Assembly (NCBI RefSeq): GCF_001427985.1
Contig: NZ_LMSA01000002.1
Coordinates: 401,550 to 465,549 of the forward strand
Length of the DNA stretch: 64,000 nucleotides
Direction: 5' to 3'
Origin: Knoellia sp. Soil729
Lineage (GTDB): Bacteria > Actinomycetota > Actinomycetes > Actinomycetales > Dermatophilaceae
Shown here: one piece after another, positions 38,088 to 48,280 of the stretch
Layout of the letters: the number at the start of each line of letters is the position of its first letter
Position numbering within the stretch: position 1 is the stretch's first letter
The notes under the pieces: model-generated
The model's input: only the letters and a program-made list of their open reading frames with translations
The model's database searches: none
What the model was told of the DNA's origin: nothing
Program-made: the position numbers and the translations under genes

Positions 38088-40285
38088 GCGCCAGCCCGGT
38101 CTGCGGCGCCCCGCTCGTCGATGTGCAGCCTCGCGCGCAGGTCGCCGATGAGGCTGATCGCCGCGGTCGAGATCACCGTGCCGGGTGGATAGATCGCATC
38201 GGCCCCGGCTGCTCGCAGGTCGTCGAAGTCCTGGTTGGGGATGACGCCGCCGACGACGATCATGAGGTCCTCGCGGCCGAGCGCGTCGAGCTCCTTGCGC
38301 AGCGCAGGCACCAGGGTGAGGTGCCCGGCGGCGAGCGACGAGACCCCCACGACGTGGACATCGGACTCGACGGCCTGACGCGCGACCTCCGTCGGCGTCT
38401 GGAACAGGGGGCCCACGTCGACGTCGAAGCCGAGGTCGGCAAACGCCGTGGCGATGACCTTCTGCCCGCGGTCGTGCCCGTCCTGGCCCATCTTGGCGAC
38501 GAGGATGCGGGGGCGACGACCCTCGGCCTCCTCGAACTCCTCGACGAGCTCCTGCGCCTTGCGCACGGTGGCGTCGGAGCCGGCCTCGTCGGAGTACACG
38601 CCACCGATCGTACGGATCTGGGCGGTGTAGCGGCCGAAGGCCTCCTCCATCGCGGCGGACATCTCACCGACCGTGGCCTTGGCCCGGGCGGCGTCGATGG
38701 CGAGCGCGAGGAGGTTGGTGTCGAGGGTGCCATCGGAACCACCGCGGGCGGCGGCGGTCAAGCGCTCGAGGGCTGCACGGCATACGTCGTCGTCGCGCTC
38801 TGCGCGCAGGCGTTCGAGCTTCTCGATCTGGCTCTTGCGCACCGCGGCGTTGTCGACCTTGAGGACCTCGATGGGTTCGTCGTTCTCGGGGATGTAGCGG
38901 TTGACGCCGATCACCGGCTGCTGGCCGGAGTCGATGCGCGCCTGGGTGCGGGCAGCGGCCTCCTCGATGCGCATCTTGGGGATGCCGGCCTCGATGGCCT
39001 TGGCCATGCCGCCGGCGGCCTCGACCTCCTCGATGTGCGCCCAGGCACGCTCCGCGAGGTCGTGGGTGAGGCGCTCGACGTAGGCCGAGCCGCCCCACGG
39101 GTCGATGGTGCGCGTCGTGCCCGACTCCTGCTGGATGACCAGCTGGGTGTTGCGGGCGATCCGTGCACTGAAGTCGGTCGGCAGCGCGATCGCCTCGTCG
39201 AGGGCGTTGGTGTGCAGGCTCTGGGTGAGCCCCTGCGTCGCGGCCATCGCCTCGATGCAGGTCCGGACGACGTTGTTGTAGACGTCCTGCGCCGTGAGCG
39301 ACCAGCCACTCGTCTGGCAGTGGGTGCGCAGGCTGAGCGACTTCGGGTTCCTGGCGCCCTGCTGCTCGACCAGCCGCGCCCACAGGAGGCGGGCCGCGCG
39401 CATCTTGGCGACCTCCATGAAGAAGTTCATGCCGATCGCCCAGAAGAAGGACAGGCGCGGGGCGAAGCGGTCGACATCGAGGCCGACGTCCTTGCCTGCC
39501 CGGAGGTACTCGATGCCGTCCGCCAGCGTGTAGGCGAGCTCGAGGTCCTGCGTCGCCCCGGCCTCCTGCATGTGGTAGCCGGAGATGGAGATCGAGTTGT
39601 AGCGCGGCATCTTCTCGGAGGTGAACGCGAAGATGTCGCTGATGATCCGCATCGAGGGCTCGGGCGGGTAGATGTAGGTGTTGCGGACCATGAACTCCTT
39701 GAGGATGTCGTTCTGGATGGTCCCCGAGAGCTGCTCGGGCGCGACGCCCTGCTCCTCGGCCGCGACGACGAAGAGTGCCAGCACGGGGATGACCGCGCCG
39801 TTCATCGTCATCGACACCGACATCTGGTCGAGCGGGATGCCGTCGAAGAGGGTGCGCATGTCGTAGATCGAGTCGATGGCCACACCGGCCATGCCGACGT
39901 CGCCCTCCACGCGCGGGTGGTCGCTGTCGTAGCCTCGGTGGGTGGCGAGGTCGAAGGCGACGCTCAGGCCCTTCTGTCCGGCGGCGAGGTTGCGGCGGTA
40001 GAAGGCGTTGGACTCCTCGGCGGTGGAGAAGCCGGCGTACTGGCGGATGGTCCACGGCTGGTTGACGTACATCGTCGGGTAGGGCCCGCGCAGGAACGGC
40101 GGCGCACCGGGGATGGTCTCGAGGAAGTCCAGGCCCTCGAGGTCGGCCTCGGTGTAGAGCGGCGGCACCTCGATCTGCTCGGGGGTGAGCCACGTCCGGG
40201 CGTTGCCGCCCTCGTCGTGGGGCCCGGCGCTCTCGGGGCGGCCGTTCCCCAGGTCGAGGGTCGTGAAGTCGGGGATCGAGCTCAT
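38084..40285 (-). CDS. mutB: Methylmalonyl-CoA mutase, large (catalytic) subunit
   Basis: This 733-residue subunit has the substrate-binding TIM barrel ([21 protein letters not shown], residues about 65-85) and a C-terminal cobalamin domain with DGHDRG, where H604 is the lower cobalt ligand. It converts methylmalonyl-CoA and succinyl-CoA into each other, linking propionyl-CoA to the TCA cycle. It overlaps both mutA and meaB by 4 nt. The cluster lies between map and infA, where actinobacteria normally have no such genes. Confidence 0.98.
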   Translation of the reverse strand: MSSIPDFTTLDLGNGRPESAGPHDEGGNARTWLTPEQIEVPPLYTEADLEGLDFLETIPGAPPFLRGPYPTMYVNQPWTIRQYAGFSTAEESNAFYRRNLAAGQKGLSVAFDLATHRGYDSDHPRVEGDVGMAGVAIDSIYDMRTLFDGIPLDQMSVSMTMNGAVIPVLALFVVAAEEQGVAPEQLSGTIQNDILKEFMVRNTYIYPPEPSMRIISDIFAFTSEKMPRYNSISISGYHMQEAGATQDLELAYTLADGIEYLRAGKDVGLDVDRFAPRLSFFWAIGMNFFMEVAKMRAARLLWARLVEQQGARNPKSLSLRTHCQTSGWSLTAQDVYNNVVRTCIEAMAATQGLTQSLHTNALDEAIALPTDFSARIARNTQLVIQQESGTTRTIDPWGGSAYVERLTHDLAERAWAHIEEVEAAGGMAKAIEAGIPKMRIEEAAARTQARIDSGQQPVIGVNRYIPENDEPIEVLKVDNAAVRKSQIEKLERLRAERDDDVCRAALERLTAAARGGSDGTLDTNLLALAIDAARAKATVGEMSAAMEEAFGRYTAQIRTIGGVYSDEAGSDATVRKAQELVEEFEEAEGRRPRILVAKMGQDGHDRGQKVIATAFADLGFDVDVGPLFQTPTEVARQAVESDVHVVGVSSLAAGHLTLVPALRKELDALGREDLMIVVGGVIPNQDFDDLRAAGADAIYPPGTVISTAAISLIGDLRARLHIDERGAADRAGA

Positions 40286-42012
40286 GCGGGAGCTCCCATC
40301 TCGTCGAGGAGGGCGGAGAGGAAGGCGACCACGTCCATGTCCTTGGCGACACCCTCGTAGCCCGTGTCGGTGGCGGCCAGCGTGATGGCGGCTCTGCTGT
40401 CTCCGTCGCCGTCGACGGTGTCAACGGCGTGGATGCCGGCCACGGTGAGCAGGTTGACCACGTCGATGCGGCGGTCGGCCGCGCGGGGCACGTCGAGGAG
40501 CGGCACGGCGACACTCGGCGCCTGCCCGTGCTTCGCCGCGTAGGCCGCCGACCGATCGCGCAGGGCTTCGAAGATGCTCGAGTCCCGGTGTGGTGCAAGC
40601 GCATCGGGCCCGGTGGAGAGCTGTGCGCGAGCCTTGCGCTGGAGCGGCTTCTCGCCGGCGAGGGGGAACGTGCTCACGCCGGTGATGGGAGTGGATCGCG
40701 TCGCGAGCGCCGTGTCGCGCTCGGCGACAGCGGCCGAGATCCGTTGTGCCACAAGGCCACTGGTGAGGGCTTCCGACATGCCACCAGCGGCCTCGATCTC
40801 CTGGAACGTCGCCCAGGCGGCCCGGGCCACCTCGTCGGTGAGGGTCTCGACGTACCAGGAACCTCCGGCCGGGTCAGTGACCCGGCCGACGTGGGACTCC
40901 TCGGCGAGGAGGATCTGGGTGTTGCGGGCGATGCGCCGCGAGAACGGCGTGGGCAGTCCCGACACCGTGTCGAACGGCAGGACGGTGATCGCGTCTGCCC
41001 CACCGAGGCTGGCGCCGAACGTCGCGAGCGTGCTGCGCAGGATGTTGGTCCAGGCGTCGTCCCGGGTGAACATGCGCCCCGACGTCACGGCGTGAGTGAA
41101 CGCGCCACGCGCCTTCTCGTCGACCCCGACGCTCTCGCCGATGCGCGCCCAGGTCCGGCGGAGCGCACGCAGGGCGGCCGCGGAGAGGAACTGGTCGGCG
41201 CTGGCGCTCACGCGGAACTCGATGTGGCGGAATGCCTCGGCGACGGCGACCCCCTCGGCCTCGAGGTGGCGCAGGTAGGCCACGGCCGTCGCGAGGGCGA
41301 AGGCGATCTCGTCGGTCACCGTGGCGCCGGCGTCGGCGTGGACCCGGGTGTCAACCGTGATTGCGCGGACCTCGCCCAGGTCGGTGAGCCGGTGGACCGA
41401 GTCGGCCAACGGGGACAGGTCCGCGGCCGTGCCCGTGCGGGCGGCAGCGCCGAGCGGGTCGTGGCCGAGGTTGCCGGAGGCGGCAGGAGAAGCCGAGAGG
41501 ACGGCATACAGGGCGTCCGCGGCAGCGACCTGGTCGTCCCACGACGAGACGACCACGGGTGCGAGGTCGAGCTGGACGTCGGCGAGCGCGTCGGCCAAGT
41601 CGCCCGGCGCCAGACCGTCGGCACCGACGTGGAGCCAGACCGAGGTGACACCGTTCTCGAGGTCGGCGAGGACGAGCTTGCGGGTCGCGGCCACGTCGGG
41701 GTCGTCGTGCAGCTGACGGACGTCCCAGGGGACGTCTGCGTCGCGCAGGGTCCGTCCGCGCGTGAAGGGCATCGCTCCCGGCACGCCGAGCGGCGCGGGC
41801 TCCGCGGGCCTCGTGTAGAGCGGTTCGATGTCGAGCCCGCCCTCGAGGTGGGAGCGCATGGAGGCAACGGCCTCGTCGGTGCCGAGGTGCTGGTCCTCGG
41901 GTCGCCCCTTGTTGACGACGCCGGCGACGAGCTCTCGCCACTGCTCCTGCGTCTGATCCGGGAAGTGTGCCGCCAGCGTCATCGCTGCGGGCCGCTTCGG
42001 GGCCACCGTCAT
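40282..42012 (-). CDS. mutA: Methylmalonyl-CoA mutase, small subunit
   Basis: The 576-residue small subunit resembles the large one (barrel residues about 75-420, with [14 protein letters not shown] and [17 protein letters not shown]) but lacks the DxHxxG cobalamin motif in its C-terminal domain, as expected. It forms the heterodimer with MutB. It is the first gene of the mutA-mutB-meaB operon and has a Shine-Dalgarno (CAGGAG). Confidence 0.96.
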   Translation of the reverse strand: MTVAPKRPAAMTLAAHFPDQTQEQWRELVAGVVNKGRPEDQHLGTDEAVASMRSHLEGGLDIEPLYTRPAEPAPLGVPGAMPFTRGRTLRDADVPWDVRQLHDDPDVAATRKLVLADLENGVTSVWLHVGADGLAPGDLADALADVQLDLAPVVVSSWDDQVAAADALYAVLSASPAASGNLGHDPLGAAARTGTAADLSPLADSVHRLTDLGEVRAITVDTRVHADAGATVTDEIAFALATAVAYLRHLEAEGVAVAEAFRHIEFRVSASADQFLSAAALRALRRTWARIGESVGVDEKARGAFTHAVTSGRMFTRDDAWTNILRSTLATFGASLGGADAITVLPFDTVSGLPTPFSRRIARNTQILLAEESHVGRVTDPAGGSWYVETLTDEVARAAWATFQEIEAAGGMSEALTSGLVAQRISAAVAERDTALATRSTPITGVSTFPLAGEKPLQRKARAQLSTGPDALAPHRDSSIFEALRDRSAAYAAKHGQAPSVAVPLLDVPRAADRRIDVVNLLTVAGIHAVDTVDGDGDSRAAITLAATDTGYEGVAKDMDVVAFLSALLDEMGAPA

Positions 42013-42078
42013 CCGCTGCTCCTGATGTCGATCGGGTCAGCCCGCACCTGTCGTCGTGAGGTCTGCGAGCCTCAAATC

Positions 42079-42084
42079 ACCCTA
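42079..42084 (-). promoter_or_regulatory. Possible -10 element of the mutase operon
   Basis: TAGGGT on the minus strand, about 66 nt before the mutA start codon, which has its own ribosome binding site. No -35 was recognised. Confidence 0.4.
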
Positions 42085-42215
42085 CCGGCGCGGTGCTCGG
42101 GCCCGAACGAGAGTTTGGGCACATCGGGCCGCTTCGACGGACACGGTGGCCGGACTGCCGCCCCTACGCTGGCTTCTGGTGGCACGTCGCCACCACCTCT
42201 GCGCCAGGAGCCGGC

Positions 42216-42860
42216 ATGTCCCTCGCCCGCGTCACCCAGTTCAGCATCTCGCTCGACGGCTACGCCACCGGCGACGTCCAGTCACTGGAGAAGCCGTTCG
42301 GTCACGCGGGGATGCGCCTGCACACGTGGATGTTCTCCCCCCAGGGGGTGGCCGGCGGCCGTGTCCAGCATGGGGTCGACGGTGCGCTCGCGGCCGTGGG
42401 GTGGGACGGCTCCGTCGGCGCCGAGATCATGGGCCGACGCAAGTTCGGACCACAGACGGGGCCGTGGGAGGACGAGGAGTGGCGCGGCTGGTGGGGTGAG
42501 GATCCGCCCTTCCACACGCCCGTCTTCGTGCTCACCCACCACCCCCGTCCCTCGCTCGAGATGGAGGGCGGCACGACCTTCCACTTCATCGACGCCTCGC
42601 CCGCCGAGGCGCTCGAGCAGGCCCGGGCCGCCGCCGGGGGCCTCGACGTCCGCATCGGCGGTGGGCCGACGACGGTGCGCGAGTTCCTCGAGGCAGACCT
42701 CGTCGACGTGATGCACGTGGTGCTCGTCCCGATCGTCCTGGGCCGGGGCGTCTCGCTCTGGGAGGGGCTCGAGGGCGTGGAGTCCCGCTTCGACATCGAG
42801 TCGGTCACCTCCCCCAGCTCGGGCGTGACCCACCTGCTCTTCCAGCGCAAGGGTGCCTGA
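42216..42860 (+). CDS. Dihydrofolate reductase-like (RibD C-terminal) protein
   Basis: This 214-residue protein shows the RibD-C/DHFR-like fold: FSISLDGYATGD at the start, GRRKFGPQTGPW, TPVFVLTHHPRPSL, and the NADPH-binding VRIGGGPTTVREFLEADLVD. Family members are mostly uncharacterised reductases. It overlaps the next gene, a shorter relative, by 8 nt. It is divergent from the mutase operon. Confidence 0.9.
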   Translation: MSLARVTQFSISLDGYATGDVQSLEKPFGHAGMRLHTWMFSPQGVAGGRVQHGVDGALAAVGWDGSVGAEIMGRRKFGPQTGPWEDEEWRGWWGEDPPFHTPVFVLTHHPRPSLEMEGGTTFHFIDASPAEALEQARAAAGGLDVRIGGGPTTVREFLEADLVDVMHVVLVPIVLGRGVSLWEGLEGVESRFDIESVTSPSSGVTHLLFQRKGA

Positions 42861-43440
42861 GGTGGGACGCCTGCGCTACGGGATGCTCGTGTCCCTCGAC
42901 GGCTACGCCCGCGATGCGTCGGGCTCCTTCGACTGGGCCCGGCCCAGTGATGAGCTCCATGCCTACATCAACGCCCAGGAGCGCGGGGTGGGGACCTACG
43001 TCTACGGCCGTGGCCTGTGGGAGGTCATGCGCTACTGGCAGGACGCGCCTCCCGGAGAGGCGAGCGCCCCCGCGCACGACGAGTACGCCGCCATCTGGCA
43101 GGACAGCGACAAGGTCATCATCTCGACGACGCTGCAACCCCCGCCGGAGCCACGGACCGATGTCTGGGACCGCTTCGACGTCGACCGCCTCGCCACGCTG
43201 GTCCGCCAGTGCCCCACCGACGTGAGCATCGGCGGACCGACCCTGGCCGGGCACGCACTCAGGGCGGGACTCGTCGACGAGATCACGGCATACGTCATGC
43301 CGCACGTCGCCGGCGGCGGGCTGCCGTGGCTGCCCGACGGCTTCACGTCCAGCCTCGCCCTGCGAGAGCACCACACCTTCGACAGCGGAGCCGTCGCCCT
43401 CGTCTATGACGTCACCACGAGTGGCGTCACGAACACCTAG
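42853..43440 (+). CDS. Second dihydrofolate reductase-like protein
   Basis: This 195-residue protein has the same fold as the previous gene: LVSLDGYARDASG, VYGRGLWEVMRYW, and VSIGGPTLAGHALRAGLVDEI. The two proteins share motifs but not close sequence, so the pair is not a recent duplication. GTG at 42853 or the GTG three codons later may be the start; the first overlaps the previous gene. It ends 12 bp before the converging LLM gene. Confidence 0.88.
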   Translation: MPEVGRLRYGMLVSLDGYARDASGSFDWARPSDELHAYINAQERGVGTYVYGRGLWEVMRYWQDAPPGEASAPAHDEYAAIWQDSDKVIISTTLQPPPEPRTDVWDRFDVDRLATLVRQCPTDVSIGGPTLAGHALRAGLVDEITAYVMPHVAGGGLPWLPDGFTSSLALREHHTFDSGAVALVYDVTTSGVTNT

Positions 43441-43452
43441 CGCAAACCTGCG

Positions 43453-44475
43453 TCAGTCGCGCCAGCCGAGTGCCGGAGCCACGTGCGTGAGGATGCTCTC
43501 GAGGATGTGGGCGTTGTAGTCCACGCCGAGGGTGTTGGGAATCGTCAGGAGCAGGGTGTCCGCCGCCGCGATGGCCTCGTCCTCGGCGAGCTGGCGCACC
43601 AGCTCATCCGGCTCCGCGGCATACGACTTCCCGAAGCGGGCGAGCCCACCGTCGATCATCCCGACCTGGTCGGTGCTGCGACGGTCCGCCCCGAAGTAGG
43701 CATGGTCCTGCGCCGTCACGAGCGGGAAGATGCTGCGGCTCACCGACGTCCGTGGGGTGCGCTCGTGACCGGACTCGCGCCAGGCGTCGTGGAACATCTG
43801 GATCTGCTCGGCCTGCAGCTGGTGGAAGGGCACTCCGGTGTCCTCGGTGAGCAGCGTTGAGCTCATGAGGTTCATGCCCTGCTGCGCGGTCCAGACCGCG
43901 GTCGCGCGCGACCCCGCGCCCCACCAGATGCGGTCGCGCAGACCCGCGGAGTGTGGTTCGACGCGCAGCAGGCCGGGCGGGTTGGGGAACATGGGGCGCG
44001 GGCTGGGTTGCGCGAAGCCTTCGCCGTCCAGGACGGTGAGGAACTCGGCCGTATGCCGTCGCGCCATGTCCGCGTCCGACTCACCTTCGCGTGGGTCGTG
44101 GCCGAAGTAGCGGTAGCCCTCGACGACCTGCTCGGGCGATCCGCGGCTGATGCCGAGCTGAAGTCGTCCTCGGGCGATGAGGTCGGCCGCGCCGGCGTCC
44201 TCGGCCATGTAGAGCGGGTTCTCGTAGCGCATGTCGATGACGCCCGTACCGAGCTCGATCCGGCTCGTCCTGGCCCCGGCCGCGGCGAGCAACGGGAACG
44301 GTGACGCGAGCTGCTGGGCAAAGTGGTGCACGCGGAAGTAGGCGCCGTCGGCCCCGACCTCTTCAGCCGCGACCGCCAGCTCGATGGACTGCAGCATGAC
44401 GTCGGACGCCGTGCGGACCGCTGACTGCGGGTGGGGGTTCCAGTGCCCGAACGAGAGGAATCCGATGCGCTTCAT
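43453..44475 (-). CDS. LLM-class flavin-dependent oxidoreductase
   Basis: This 340-residue luciferase-like monooxygenase relative begins MKRIGFLSFGHW and contains VGADGAYFRVHHF, SRIELGTGVIDMRYENPLYMAEDAGAAD and RLQLGISRGSPEQVV, typical of TIM-barrel LLM enzymes using FMNH2 or F420. An in-frame ATG five codons upstream is possible. The substrate is unknown. An NADPH-FMN reductase gene about 2 kb away could supply flavin; this link is speculative. Confidence 0.9.
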   Translation of the reverse strand: MKRIGFLSFGHWNPHPQSAVRTASDVMLQSIELAVAAEEVGADGAYFRVHHFAQQLASPFPLLAAAGARTSRIELGTGVIDMRYENPLYMAEDAGAADLIARGRLQLGISRGSPEQVVEGYRYFGHDPREGESDADMARRHTAEFLTVLDGEGFAQPSPRPMFPNPPGLLRVEPHSAGLRDRIWWGAGSRATAVWTAQQGMNLMSSTLLTEDTGVPFHQLQAEQIQMFHDAWRESGHERTPRTSVSRSIFPLVTAQDHAYFGADRRSTDQVGMIDGGLARFGKSYAAEPDELVRQLAEDEAIAAADTLLLTIPNTLGVDYNAHILESILTHVAPALGWRD

Positions 44476-44549
44476 ACCTGCATTGAACACCGCCGGTCGG
44501 CGGGCATTCCTCGGTCAGCTCGAGCCCAGCTACGGACAGAGCCCTGGGG

Positions 44550-45398
44550 TCACGCGAGCGGAGCGTAGGCCGCGCCGAGCTCCCTGAGCTTGGCCTCGCC
44601 GCCGTCGACCTCGGTGAGGACCCACAGGCCCTTGCCGGTCACGGCCACGGTGTTCTCCCAGTGGGCCGCCCGGGACCCGTCGTTGGTCACCACCGTCCAG
44701 TCGTCCTCGAGGACGCGGTTGGCCTCGGGCCCCAGCGTGACCATCGGTTCGATCGCGATCGTCGTCGCGTCCACGACGATCGGGCCCTTGCCGCTCACGC
44801 GGTAGTTCGGCACCTGGGGGTCCATGTGCATCGAGGTGCCGATGCCGTGGCCGACGTAGTCCTCGACGATGCCGTACTCGCGTCCACGCCGCTCCCCCGC
44901 CGCGGTGAGGCTGTCCTCGACCGCGGCGCCCACGGCATACAGGCTCTGGCCGACCGTGAGCGCGCAGATCCCGGCCCACATGGACGCCTCGGTGTCGTCG
45001 ATGAGCTCGAGGTCCTCGGGGCGGGCTGCCTCGCGGCCGCCGACGACGAGCGAGATGGCGGCATCCCCGTGCCAGCCCTCGACGATGGCGCCGCAGTCGA
45101 TCGAAAGCAGGTCGCCCTCGTCGAGCACCCGTCCGCCGGGTATGCCATGCACGACCTCCTCGTTGACCGAGGTGCACAGGGTGCCCGTGAAGCCGTGGTA
45201 GCCCAGGAAGCTCGGGGTGCCGCCGCCGTCGCGGATGGCGGTCTCGGCCAAGGTGTCGAGCTCCTTGGTCGTCATTCCCGCCCGCACGGAGGAGCGCAGC
45301 AGCTGCAGGGTCTGCCCCACGAGGAGGCCTGCGGCGCGCATGAGAACCACCTGCTCATGCGTCTTGGCCTCGATGCGCTCACGTCCGAACAGTCCCAT
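44550..45398 (-). CDS. map: Methionine aminopeptidase type I
   Basis: Map removes the initiator methionine. The 282-residue protein has all five metal ligands, D101 (SIDCGA), D112 (HGDAAI), H184 (VGHGIG), E217 (AIEPMV) and E248 (HWENTVAV), plus H84. In relatives it follows adk directly; here three unrelated genes lie between. A TAGATT box 8 nt before its ATG suggests its own leaderless promoter, which would make sense after separation from adk. Confidence 0.97.
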   Translation of the reverse strand: MGLFGRERIEAKTHEQVVLMRAAGLLVGQTLQLLRSSVRAGMTTKELDTLAETAIRDGGGTPSFLGYHGFTGTLCTSVNEEVVHGIPGGRVLDEGDLLSIDCGAIVEGWHGDAAISLVVGGREAARPEDLELIDDTEASMWAGICALTVGQSLYAVGAAVEDSLTAAGERRGREYGIVEDYVGHGIGTSMHMDPQVPNYRVSGKGPIVVDATTIAIEPMVTLGPEANRVLEDDWTVVTNDGSRAAHWENTVAVTGKGLWVLTEVDGGEAKLRELGAAYAPLA

Positions 45399-45406
45399 GG
45401 TCGGCG

Positions 45407-45412
45407 AATCTA
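45407..45412 (-). promoter_or_regulatory. -10 element, leaderless map transcript
   Basis: TAGATT on the minus strand, 8 nt from the map ATG, with no Shine-Dalgarno in between. Confidence 0.5.
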
Positions 45413-45502
45413 CCGTGCGGCCGCGGGAAGGCCTGACCGGCGGTGGTAGCCGGGCGACGCGGCGGGGTTGCCACGAGAGTGGGCCCGGGCCAGTCTTTCG
45501 CC

Positions 45503-46549
45503 ATGACGACGTCGCCCCAGGTGCGTGCTCGCGCCGGTCTGCTCGCCGGGCTCACGCCCGGCTACTACGCGTTCGTCATGGCCAGCGGCATCGTGTCGCT
45601 GGGCTTCGACCTGCTCGGCTTCAGGACGCTGTCCGTCGCGCTGTTCGCCATCTGCGTGGTCGGCTACGTGGTCCTGTGCGCCCTCAATGCAGCACGCTTC
45701 ACCAGCCACCGGCGTGCCATGGCCGACGACTTCCGCGACCCGAAGCGGGCGTTCGGCTTCTTCACCTTCGTCGCCGGCACGAACGTCCTGGGGGTCCGTG
45801 CCGGAGCCGAGGGCTGGTATGCCGTGACCGCCACCCTGCTCGTCGTCGCCGGACTCGCCTGGCTCGTGCTCGGCTACGTCATCCCGTGGAGCGCGGTCCT
45901 GGGGCAGGAAGAGCGACCCGTCGTCGCCTTCGCCAACGGGACGTGGTTCATCTGGGTGGTCGCGAGCCAGTCGGTCGCCGTGTCCGCCGCCACCCTGGCG
46001 AACGTCTACCCACGAGGGCTCCACGCGCTCGTGATCCTGGCGATCCTGTGCTGGTCCGTCGGCGTCTTCCTCTATGCCGCGTCGGGGATCATCGTCGCCC
46101 TGCGACTCATGCTCTACCCGCTCGACCCCCGCGACTTCGACCCGCCCTACTGGGTGGCCATGGGCGCAGTGGCCATCACCGTCGTCGCGGGAGCACGCAT
46201 CGTCGAGATGGACTCCGCGCCGATGGTCGACGCGACGCGCGGCCTCATCGCCGGGCTGTCGGTCGTGTTCTGGGCGTTCGCCACCTGGCTCATCCCGGTG
46301 CTCGTCGCCGTCGGCGTGTGGCGGCACGTCCTGCGCAAGGTCCCCCTGCGCTACGAGCCCACCTTGTGGAGCATGGTCTTCCCGCTCGGCATGTATGCCG
46401 TGGCCGGCATCTACCTGGGACGCGCCGACGAGCTCCCGATCGTGGACTGGATCGGCTCGGCCTGGCTCTGGGTGGCGGCCGCCGCCTGGGCCGCGGTCTT
46501 CGTCGCGATGCTCCGTGAGGTGGTGCGCACGGTGTCGGGCCCTCGCTGA
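45503..46549 (+). CDS. TDT-family transporter (TehA/Mae1-like)
   Basis: This 348-residue membrane protein has about ten helices and begins GLTPGYYAFVMASGIVSLGFDLLG, the typical first helix of the tellurite-resistance/dicarboxylate transporter (TDT) family, related to TehA and SLAC1 anion channels. The ATG at 45503 is preferred over an upstream in-frame GTG because it directly precedes that helix. The substrate (a C4-dicarboxylate, sulfite or chloride-like anion) is not known. Confidence 0.87.
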   Translation: MTTSPQVRARAGLLAGLTPGYYAFVMASGIVSLGFDLLGFRTLSVALFAICVVGYVVLCALNAARFTSHRRAMADDFRDPKRAFGFFTFVAGTNVLGVRAGAEGWYAVTATLLVVAGLAWLVLGYVIPWSAVLGQEERPVVAFANGTWFIWVVASQSVAVSAATLANVYPRGLHALVILAILCWSVGVFLYAASGIIVALRLMLYPLDPRDFDPPYWVAMGAVAITVVAGARIVEMDSAPMVDATRGLIAGLSVVFWAFATWLIPVLVAVGVWRHVLRKVPLRYEPTLWSMVFPLGMYAVAGIYLGRADELPIVDWIGSAWLWVAAAAWAAVFVAMLREVVRTVSGPR

Positions 46550-46574
46550 GGAGCGCCCGACACCGCGGTGAGGG

Positions 46575-47135
46575 TCAGGACTGGGCCGCGACCCCGTCGA
46601 GGTCGAGGACCTTGCTGTGCAGGGTGTCGAGGAGGTCGCGCAGCTCGGTGCTCGCTGCGCCCTCGGCGTCGACGACCGAGCCGTCGATGGTCAGCTGCTC
46701 GGGGAAGCTCAGCCCGAGGCCACCCACCACGTCGGCCTTGACATGGGTGAGCACCTTGGCGAGGTCGGCGCACGCGTCGCTGGCGCCGCTCCAGCCGTAG
46801 CCCACGAGGCCGATCGGCTTGGAGTCCCACTCCGCGAAGAGGTAGTCGATCGCGTTCTTGATCGGCGCGGGGTAGCTGCGGTTGTACTGCGGCGTGACGA
46901 CGAGCACCGCGTCCGACTCGAAGATCGCGCTGGCCCACGCCTGGGTGTGCGGCTTGGCGTAGTTGCCGTTCTTGGGCATGTCCTCCTCGTCGAAGAAGGG
47001 CAGGTTGATCTCGCCCAGGTCGAGGATCCTGACCTCCCACTGCTCGCGGGACGCCTGCTCGCTCACCCACTGGGTGACCTTGTGGCCGATGCGGTTCGGA
47101 CGGGTGCTGGACACGATGATGCTGAGTTGATTCAC
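46575..47135 (-). CDS. NADPH-dependent FMN reductase
   Basis: This 186-residue flavodoxin-like protein starts LSIIVSSTRPNRIGHKV (phosphate loop for FMN, residues 4-20) and has VLVVTPQYNRSYPAPIKNAIDYL and GLVGYGWSGAS, marks of the NADPH-dependent FMN/azoreductase family. The start is GTG at 47135. It ends 26 bp from the converging TDT gene. The natural electron acceptor is unknown. Confidence 0.92.
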   Translation of the reverse strand: MNQLSIIVSSTRPNRIGHKVTQWVSEQASREQWEVRILDLGEINLPFFDEEDMPKNGNYAKPHTQAWASAIFESDAVLVVTPQYNRSYPAPIKNAIDYLFAEWDSKPIGLVGYGWSGASDACADLAKVLTHVKADVVGGLGLSFPEQLTIDGSVVDAEGAASTELRDLLDTLHSKVLDLDGVAAQS

Positions 47136-47180
47136 ATTTCAACCAACAGCCCGGTCCCGCTCCCCATTCCCACCTCCGCC

Positions 47181-47249
47181 AGCAGTCGAGAGGAGACGAC
47201 ATCCCGTATGCCGTCCGCCCACGCGGGAAGTTGTCTCCTCTCGACTGCT
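47181..47249 (-). terminator. Hairpin, family A copy 3
   Basis: Arms 47181-47206 and 47224-47249 pair at 24 of 26 positions around a 17-nt loop that carries a GTATGCCG octamer. It follows the gene at 47255 on the minus strand. The arm AGTCGAGAGGAGACGA is a one-base variant of copies 1 and 4. Confidence 0.85.
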
Positions 47250-47254
47250 TCCGG

Positions 47255-48229
47255 TCAGAGGATGTTCAGGCTGCGCGGGTCGAGGCCCAGGGCCCGGGCC
47301 ACGAACTCCAGGGTCTCGACGCGCCTGGGAGGTCGGAAGATGTCGTCGACGAAGAGCTCCCGCACGGTGTGGCCCGTGGACTCGAGCAGCCGGCGCTTGG
47401 CCTCGTCGCCGCTGCGTGCATCGATGTCGGCGTGGACCTGTCCCTGGTACTCCGCCGCCACGCGCCGTGCCCACCACAGGAGGTCCACCTCGGCGAGGTA
47501 CTCACCAGCGTCGTCGGTGACCACGCCGTTGACCTCGGGTTCGGGGAGCCCCGCGCGGACGAACATCAGCCGGGCGCGTGACTCCATCGGCGACTTCACA
47601 CGGGGACGGATGAGATCGAGCGCCTGGCGCAGCATGACCTTGCCGCGTGGTCGCACACGCCGACCCAGCGCCTCGTGCAAGGCCATCACCCCTCGCGATG
47701 TCCGTGCTCCCGACCGGACCTCCGCCTGGGTGCCGGCATCGAGCCGCGCGACCACTGCATCGCCGAGCACGACAGGGTCGTCGACCGTGAGCCGGCCCCT
47801 CCGCAGCTCGCCGAGGTCACACCAGGTGTCGGCCAGGCCGACCAGCCTGAGGCCATCGACGACCTCCACCTCACGGATCTCGAGGCCGCGGTGGCCCCGG
47901 CAGCCCTCTCGCTTCACCTGGCCGTCCGAGGTGGGGGCCATGATGTCGAGGTCCCCGGTCTCGGCCTCCCGGACGAGGAAGCTCGGCACCGGTAGGTCGC
48001 GAAGGACCGCATTGGTGACGTGGGAGAAGGCGCGGGCGGACGGCATACCGGCGGCGTAGGCCGCAGCCCGTTCCGCCACGGTGACCGGAGTGGTCAGGGA
48101 GTGCGCACCATGGGTTGGGTGGACGAGGTCGCCCCGATGCATGCGCATCCCGGGCACGCCGAGCTCTCGAGCGCGGGACGTGGAGAACGGACCTCGCGCA
48201 AGCTCGTCGGGAAGCGGCTGCGGTCGCAC
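47255..48229 (-). CDS. AbiEi-like protein with a Vsr/DUF559-type endonuclease-like domain
   Basis: This 324-residue protein has an N-terminal region resembling the helix-turn-helix of AbiEi-type antitoxin proteins (FSTSRARELGVPGMRMHRGDLV, residues 15-36). The C-terminal part (about 215-300) has SRARLMFVRAGLP, YLAEVDLLWWARRVAAEYQG and RRLLESTGHTVRELFVDDI, like the Vsr/DUF559 PD-(D/E)xK fold with E, D and ExQ-like residues. Such proteins are common and uncharacterised in actinobacteria; no toxin gene is adjacent. Family hairpins lie on both sides. Confidence 0.7.
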   Translation of the reverse strand: MRPQPLPDELARGPFSTSRARELGVPGMRMHRGDLVHPTHGAHSLTTPVTVAERAAAYAAGMPSARAFSHVTNAVLRDLPVPSFLVREAETGDLDIMAPTSDGQVKREGCRGHRGLEIREVEVVDGLRLVGLADTWCDLGELRRGRLTVDDPVVLGDAVVARLDAGTQAEVRSGARTSRGVMALHEALGRRVRPRGKVMLRQALDLIRPRVKSPMESRARLMFVRAGLPEPEVNGVVTDDAGEYLAEVDLLWWARRVAAEYQGQVHADIDARSGDEAKRRLLESTGHTVRELFVDDIFRPPRRVETLEFVARALGLDPRSLNIL

Positions 48230-48280
48230 CCGAGGAGCATCCCCGAAATCGAGGTTTCGGCCGCGGAGTCATCCACAGGA

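Noticed and set aside
38123-42711. Long plus-strand open frames opposite mutB and mutA
   Set aside because: Their composition is that of antisense frames and they lack any motif; the minus strand encodes complete methylmalonyl-CoA mutase subunits.
47255-48229. A complete AbiE toxin-antitoxin system
   Set aside because: Only the AbiEi-like protein is present; there is no adjacent nucleotidyltransferase toxin gene.
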